DNA from: Asparagopsis taxiformis
Lineage: Eukaryota > Rhodophyta > Florideophyceae > Bonnemaisoniales > Bonnemaisoniaceae
DNA length: 64,000 nt
NCBI GenBank assembly: GCA_030407315.1
Contig: JALQPE010000659.1
Span: 1-64,000 of the forward strand
Direction of reading: 5' to 3'
Numbering within the stretch: position 1 is the stretch's first letter; each line of letters starts with the position of its first letter. The notes beneath the pieces are model-generated. The model had not been told where the DNA came from. It searched no databases and saw nothing but the letters and a program-made list of their open reading frames with translations. Of the stretch, positions 58,292 to 64,000 are shown piece by piece. Both the position numbers and the translations under genes were made by a program.

Positions 58292-59480
58292 CACTACTGT
58301 GTCTGAAATCGGGCCTGGGGCAGTACTGTACGGCAGTAAAATTTAGTAATGTAAAAATATAAATTAATGCCCTACTTGCCGGCAGTACAGTGCACTGCCC
58401 GGAGGCAGTGGCCATGTGCTGCCGACGGCAGTAGAAAGTACTGCCTGGATGTATGACGTGAGGCAGTGGTGGGAGGCAGTGATACATGCTGGATTTAGAT
58501 TGTGTATCTGGCAGTGATTTGTGCTACATTGGCCTGTAAAATAAAGTAGTATATTGCGCTGACTTGGGCAGCACGGGGAGGAAGTAAAATATGCTGTCCA
58601 GAAATATGGCCCACGGCAGTATTATTTGGTGGCGTGCGATGCACCGTGTGGCAGTACAAGCTAGTGTTTCCGGCAGTGTGCTGTGCGCAGGCCCGAATGA
58701 CGGCAGCACATTTTACTATATTTAGAGATTGCCCCGATGTACTGTATGATACTGCCTGCAAGTCCTTCCAGAGGCAGAGAAATGTGCTGGATTCTATTCT
58801 TGGACAATGCAGTAATTTCTGCTGCTGTGTGGTGCTGCTTTTTTCTGTACTTACAGGTGGTGACAAGTATATTTTCTGGCAGCACAGTAATGTAGTGTAA
58901 TAGGATGACAGCTGACATACTGCGAGGCAGTGTATTCTATTGCCTGTGGAAGCGAGTGGGGACAGTAAATTATGATGTCTGACGCAATGTGTGAAAGCAA
59001 TGAAATGAGCTGCTGATAGTCTCTGGAAAAAGCTGCCTGATAGTACTGCTTTATGATACGAAAAGTGCTACCGTACCGTGCTACTTGCCGTGGTGGAAAG
59101 TGCTGCCGTGCTCTACTACTTGCGTATGTGTAAATCACTACCACGCTGTACTGCTCCAGGATATGTGAATTGCTGCCCCACAGCACTACAAAAAGTAGTA
59201 GATTTTGATGTATTATAGAGCTGTCCAGATCAGCGTAAAGTACTGTCTGATAGTGTTGTACTCGACAGGGGCATAGGACAGTACCAGTTACTGCCTGTGG
59301 CAGTGCAGTGTACTACCTGGAAGTGCTACCTGTGGCAGTACATTTCACTACCAGGAACTAGTGCTTGAGACAGTACAATTTACTGCCGGGAAGTCTATAC
59401 TGCACCAGTAAATTGTAGTGCCTGGCGGTACTGACTCGGACAGAACGGGAAAGTAGTAGAATATGATGCCTAGGGTAATA
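58292..59480. repeat. Left subterminal repeats with GGCAGT/ACTGCC words
   Basis: Over about 1.2 kb the words GGCAGT(A) and (T)ACTGCC recur in both orientations, getting sparser to the right. Such dense subterminal repeats are the usual transposase-binding region of CACTA elements. Confidence 0.82.
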
Positions 59481-60901
59481 CTTTCTAGTGCCTACAATTG
59501 ATGTTCAGGACGATAGAATCAGGTAGAAATGCCATTCCAGCCGCATGTTCAGGCATCTGGCTACGAAATGTCGGGCAGAATAGAGTATCTCTCTCGGTGG
59601 TCTTCATAGAAATGTATAGGGATAACCAAGTGTGATCTAAAAGGATGTCAGAATTTTCATGTAGCAAGGACAACGATGCCTGAAGGATTGTTTCAGTTCT
59701 ATCATTAGACTAGACTACTCATAAAATCGAACTATCGCATCTAAAATCTTACTATCTCTACAACCAGGACTATTGTGCAAGCAAATCGAGTTCCTTGCTG
59801 TTTCAAAACTACATGTGATGTTCAGACAGGAGGGAAATAAACACCATTACAGATGATTTGCAACAGGTTAGCAATCGGATATAGAAAAGTATTGTAAAGG
59901 ATGAGAAGAACATGAGTATGAATGGAATGAACAAACTTACCATCATTGAACTATTTTTGCGTGCAACGGTATTGGTTTAAGGTTGGAATGACGAAAACTG
60001 ATCCTATTCTAGTCTATTGATTCGAATGGTTTCTGGCATATGCATTGCTTAAGCAATACATATGCCAGAAACCATTCAAATCATCAATAGACTAGAATAG
60101 GATCAGTGAACAACGATACTCATGGTTAGTGCACTGTCTTCCATGGAAAACATGTGGAAAGAAATGAGAGAGGGGAAAGATACCTACTCGACAACGTACC
60201 AGCCTTACCTGTCATCTTCATGATACCTGGATGATGAAATGGTCCTATACGTCGCGCATCAACAGCCTTAAATAGACAGCTCATCCACACATGATGACCT
60301 CGTCGTAACTGGAAGGCAGATGATTTGGCAGACGATGATGTGGCAGATGATTTGGCAGCGGATGATCTGTCAAATTTTCCGGACGTGATAAAATAGCAGT
60401 AATTGAAATCATCCCCCTATGCAATGTCAAACCAACCTAAAAGTCTTGGTAATGATGCTTAGCTGCATACTGAAGGAGAAACATCCAATACATGCTGTGG
60501 ATTAGAGTAGTAGACAATCCGAAAGAGAATTGCAACCGTGTTCTCATCTATATATAGTTTATTACCATAGCAAGATTACTATTGAGGCCTATTATACCAT
60601 GTACTGAAGCTAAATTGTAAATGATTCGTGTATTTCATTCAGAAAAGGAAGCAGGAATCGTTGGAGGCATTAAAGCTCGCTGAAGAACCCAACATGGGAA
60701 ATCAAGTCACCTGTTCCTTGAGTTAGGTAGGACACTAGTCAGTGTGAAGTTTTCGATAAGATGTAACGGTAGGAAAATATAGGTACCATAAACTATTACA
60801 GTGGCATAGGTAAAAAGAGACGGATACCATCTTATTAGTTGCCTACTAGTTGAGATTAATCCACAATTTGTGCAAGGTTCTCTCGAATCCGAAGACAAGA
60901 G
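59481..60901. other. 5' region of the transposase gene
   Basis: AT-rich DNA with one long hairpin and no other recognised feature. It should hold the transposase promoter and possibly non-coding 5' exons. Confidence 0.5.
59998..60106. repeat. Long hairpin, arms of 53 and 56 bases
   Basis: CTGATCCTATTCTAGTCTAT and onward to 60050 pairs with 60051-60106 with no loop, broken only by a 3-base bulge (GAT) and one or two mismatches. It could be a small foldback element or a precursor of small RNAs. Confidence 0.85.
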
Positions 60902-63900
60902 ATGAAACGAACGGCTGTTCGGAAGAAAGGTACACCTCGAAGAACCCGGAGAAGGTTTGAATCATTGTCAATCCCATACGAAAGTGGGACAAGGCACGAA
61001 AATGGGGAAACTCCGCTAGTTTCGAACGAAACATTCGAGGTTCACGCCGATATACCAGACGAAAACGTCGGAAAAGCAACTGCTGAAGACGAGAATATTT
61101 CTAGTGGAAATGGACAAGAGCACATTGGATTTTTTGAGGCTGGAAAAGGTACCAGAGAAGAAGAAACGATAGGCTCTGAGGAAAGCTCGGCCGAGAGCTG
61201 TGATGACCACGACGGAGAAGAGGCATCGGAAGATGACCTCGGACTTGTGGATAAACTGCAGACCTGGCCAGTATTCTCTGCAATAATATTGTTTAGTGGA
61301 ACGCTACGGATGAAACGCAAGGACTATGAAGGTATGCGTGAGATGTCTAATTTCAAGCGGAACATTTCTGATCAAGCACCTAGCGACTCGTACATGAGGA
61401 AAGTCATTTTACCGTTCATTCTGAAAACATGTTTCCCACAAAGCATGGATACAACGTGTGAAATAGATGTAACAAAAAGCGGCTCTAGGCTTGGAAAGAT
61501 GTCTCCAGGACTGTCTAGTAGCCGTAGAGCTCATTGTACTACATCGGTACGAGTCGTGCTACCGAGCACATGGGCGGAAAGGGATATACAGACCGGACCC
61601 ATTCTGGACTGCATAAAGTCCAGTAAAACGGATCATAGTGATGAAAGGGAAGATGAAGCATATCAAATTGCTTCAGAAAGTATTGAAAACTCTTTCATTA
61701 TCAAATGCCGTTCAGCTGTTCTGAATGACCCATTCCATCGCATTTCGGTAAGTGCATCAGATCATGACGGTCACAAGATGCACAGAAAGGTATACGCCCG
61801 ACATGGAGACGAGTTGAGGATCATATGTATGCCGACGACAAATCAAGAGGCCCTGGTGGCTAAACTAGGAGGAGCCAGAACGAAACAGGGAAAGAACATC
61901 GAAACTGGAAAGAATTCTAGGATCAGAAGAAGTTTTGCAGCAAGGAGTGACTGGAGAATTGAAGCTATCACCATTGCAAGTTATCTTGCAACCGGAGAAG
62001 AACAAAAAGAATCAAATATGGAAGATGTGATAGGCCCGCAAATCGATGCAATGGAAGAAACTGAGAAAAGAAATGCGAGGCGTGTCGTCTCCACCACAAC
62101 GCTCGATGGAGAACATTGCAACAATGATATTCGGGCAGGTGACGCTATCACTCTGTTTCGGCCAAAAAGTAAGTCTGATGGGAGCACATTTGAAGAGTTA
62201 CTACTCGTGAACAGACATCTGAAAAAGGGACGCTCTGAACATGCGACTTTTCTCATTTGCTCCACAAGGGGAGCAACTGGGCAGCTACATCGCGAACAAA
62301 TTCGGGTGAAAGACGTCCAGCTCATAGGAGCTCCAGACAAGAGGTCTAGATGGCACCCCGGCTCTAAACGTATGGAAGCCTGCAGTGAGGGGAATCTTTC
62401 AGATGGCAGGAAATATATCGTATACCGATTTCTGCTATATGCTGATGACTTCCAGCCGTTCACAAGCCGGAAAGGAAGTTTTGGTGGCTGCTATATGCTT
62501 CCATTAGGCATACAGCCAAGCAAGAGAGCGAGCTTCCACGCAGTCCGCGTTCTTGGATTCGTTCCCCCGGGAGTTTCAACAAATGTTGTAATTGAGAGAG
62601 TTGTACCCGACATTGTGAAGGGAAGTACAGACGGTTTTCCAGCGAAAGATGCAAATGGAGAAGACGTGGTCATATTCCTGGATCCTGTTGGATTTATCGG
62701 AGATTACCCAGCTGTTTCGCATACTCTGGATGTCCGTGGACACACCAGTAATACACCATGCCATAGCTGCATTTTCGAAAAGCAAGATATTAGCAGCAGT
62801 GGAGGTTCACGAAATGCATACACAGCATTGCTAAACAGTCAGATGAGTACGCATGCCCGAGGAATGCACCGAAACAAGCTTGTGAGGGAAGTCGCATCGC
62901 AAGATCAGCTCAAAGTTCTTGGACTAAGCCTAGATCCGATTGAGAATAAGGCACTCCATAATTTGAGTGAATCCCTTAATCGTGTGCGGAGAGGAGTTCC
63001 TACAAACGAAGAAGGAGTTCCAGTTGTTCCTTGTCAATTCGATCCATATCGCTCTGCTGTAGTTGCCCCAGACCATCTGCTCTCCGGACTGGCTCAAGAT
63101 GTGATGAATGCGACAATCACTGCAGCAACACCTGTAATTCGAAATGTTGCGGAAACAGTTCTACTGAATACCCTCCGAATGTTCTGTTTGAGTAGTCAGA
63201 GTCAGGTATTCGGGCAGAACTACCTATTATCGATGAACATGAGCGATATATTCGCTGTTCTCGTTGTAGCTCCCCAAGCATTTTATTCGGCATTTCGTAT
63301 CGTCATCGGGAACTCTTGGGACGGGTATGAAAAACTTGAACGTATTCTTCGTTTGCTGAAAAAGTTTCAAATGGTTGTTGCCAGCATTCGATTCATCCCA
63401 ACATGGTGGATAGATGGACTTGAGTCAACCAGGAGGTTCGAGGCCGAGAATGGCGGACGTCATGACCACATTCTAGCTCTTGTTTCAGACTATATGAAAG
63501 AACTGCATGAGGTATGCAAGAAGGATCCTATTGCAATGAAACATCTGGACAAACCGAACTTGCATCGGTTGATAGAATTTTGCGTACATACATTACCAGC
63601 TTTTGGAGCTGCGAAACATGTGGAAGAGCTTTTATTCGAGAGAATGCACCAGCCTCTTAAAAGAGGGGTTCGAAACTCGAACCATAAGAATGAACATCTG
63701 TCATCAATGGAGCTCATCATGGCCGATGACTGGCTCGCACGAATAGCCATCACGCTGGGTGCGGTAGGTCACAATACAAAACAATGGACGTCTGCCGATT
63801 GCAGACGCGTGTATTTTGCACTAGGAAAAGGAATTTCGGAGAGTCCACATGCGACAGAAGAGGCAGCAAAAAGATGCTTCTTAAGTCCTGTATTCCATCC

Positions 63901-64000
63901 CATATCAGAGAGGAGCAGTACTATGGTGAGCACCCACTGTCCAATCACGCGGTGGCGAGGGGAATCTGTTGAAGACGCGGAAAATGTTCCGGCAGAAGAA
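60902..64000 (+). CDS. CMC/Tnp2-like DDE transposase, partial (1033 codons, no stop)
   Basis: An unbroken frame runs from the ATG at 60902 to the last base. Residues 1-120 are basic then acidic. The core has YADDF (D515/D516), a FGGCYMLPLG strand, FLDPVGFIGDYPAVSHTLDV (D601 in GDYPA), RGHTSNTPCHSC (zinc-type pair) and EELLFERMHQPLKR (E913, H916). The order of a D in a YxDDF strand, a GDxPA aspartate followed by a CxxC pair, and an E..H..LK helix is that of the RNase-H-fold transposases of the Tnp2/Plavaka/KDZ-CMC group. It probably cuts and joins the CACTACTGTG ends of its own element and may act on related non-autonomous ones. A continuous frame of this length argues for recent activity. The C-terminus is beyond the window. 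Confidence 0.85.
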   Translation, partial: MKRTAVRKKGTPRRTRRRFESLSIPYESGTRHENGETPLVSNETFEVHADIPDENVGKATAEDENISSGNGQEHIGFFEAGKGTREEETIGSEESSAESCDDHDGEEASEDDLGLVDKLQTWPVFSAIILFSGTLRMKRKDYEGMREMSNFKRNISDQAPSDSYMRKVILPFILKTCFPQSMDTTCEIDVTKSGSRLGKMSPGLSSSRRAHCTTSVRVVLPSTWAERDIQTGPILDCIKSSKTDHSDEREDEAYQIASESIENSFIIKCRSAVLNDPFHRISVSASDHDGHKMHRKVYARHGDELRIICMPTTNQEALVAKLGGARTKQGKNIETGKNSRIRRSFAARSDWRIEAITIASYLATGEEQKESNMEDVIGPQIDAMEETEKRNARRVVSTTTLDGEHCNNDIRAGDAITLFRPKSKSDGSTFEELLLVNRHLKKGRSEHATFLICSTRGATGQLHREQIRVKDVQLIGAPDKRSRWHPGSKRMEACSEGNLSDGRKYIVYRFLLYADDFQPFTSRKGSFGGCYMLPLGIQPSKRASFHAVRVLGFVPPGVSTNVVIERVVPDIVKGSTDGFPAKDANGEDVVIFLDPVGFIGDYPAVSHTLDVRGHTSNTPCHSCIFEKQDISSSGGSRNAYTALLNSQMSTHARGMHRNKLVREVASQDQLKVLGLSLDPIENKALHNLSESLNRVRRGVPTNEEGVPVVPCQFDPYRSAVVAPDHLLSGLAQDVMNATITAATPVIRNVAETVLLNTLRMFCLSSQSQVFGQNYLLSMNMSDIFAVLVVAPQAFYSAFRIVIGNSWDGYEKLERILRLLKKFQMVVASIRFIPTWWIDGLESTRRFEAENGGRHDHILALVSDYMKELHEVCKKDPIAMKHLDKPNLHRLIEFCVHTLPAFGAAKHVEELLFERMHQPLKRGVRNSNHKNEHLSSMELIMADDWLARIAITLGAVGHNTKQWTSADCRRVYFALGKGISESPHATEEAAKRCFLSPVFHPISERSSTMVSTHCPITRWRGESVEDAENVPAEE

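Larger units (their letters stand above)
58292..64000. mobile_element. Sister CACTA-type element, autonomous, runs off the window
   Basis: Starts CACTACTGTGTCTGAAATCG, which has the same layout as the CACTACGGTGTTGAAAAGGG end at 35013 (both continue GGGCCT, then CAGTACTG). Its subterminal words are GGCAGT/ACTGCC rather than AGACAGT. It encodes an intact transposase frame from 60902. The right end lies beyond 64000. Confidence 0.82.

Noticed and set aside
61042..62463. Minus-strand frames opposite the transposase at the right end
   Set aside because: The plus strand is open for the whole 3.1 kb with transposase motifs, so these are shadows.

Overview
The window looks like repeat-rich nuclear DNA of an intron-poor eukaryote. 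Evidence: a SET-domain gene, start codons in a GCCATGG-type context, Tnp2/KDZ-like and CACTA-type DNA transposons with terminal inverted repeats, and decayed copies of ordinary eukaryotic membrane-protein genes. A red alga is my best guess, on the general look of the sequence only. I see no rRNA, tRNA or CRISPR. Nearly every gene belongs to a mobile element, and most are broken.

Layout. (1) 1-8693 is the right-hand part of a large element (copy 1): palindrome cluster, a ParB-like/DNA methyltransferase/SET gene, a decayed Tudor-like gene, a coiled-coil gene, then a CACTA-type right end. (2) 8694-11827 is intervening DNA with tandem repeats and a WD40 pseudogene. (3) 11828-51256 is a giant inverted repeat with 8.6 kb arms around a 7.66 kb unique core (20468-28125). 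Each arm carries a ParB-like/2OG-oxygenase fusion gene, a second small 2OG-oxygenase-like gene, palindrome clusters and decayed coding DNA. The core carries a DUF7869-type transposase and a second ParB-like/DNA methyltransferase gene. (4) The right arm is split at 35013 by a 14.5 kb CACTA-type element with a 2 bp target duplication. Its load is repeat units of the big element plus a block of decayed genes: UPF0126/TRIC-like, EamA, membrane and beta-propeller fragments. (5) 51257-57691 is a second copy of the right-hand part, ending in the same CACTA-type end. (6) After a CpG-dense 600 bp spacer, 58292 starts a sister CACTA-type element with an intact 1033-residue transposase frame that runs off the window.

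Main point. One mobile-element family combines three ParB-like DGxHR proteins fused to DNA methyltransferase, SET histone methyltransferase or 2OG-oxygenase domains, two kinds of transposase, and dense clusters of a 37 bp palindrome between the genes. I read this as a mobile chromatin/DNA-modification kit (possible writers, possible erasers, possible binding sites). The domains and repeats are seen in the sequence. The joint function is inference.
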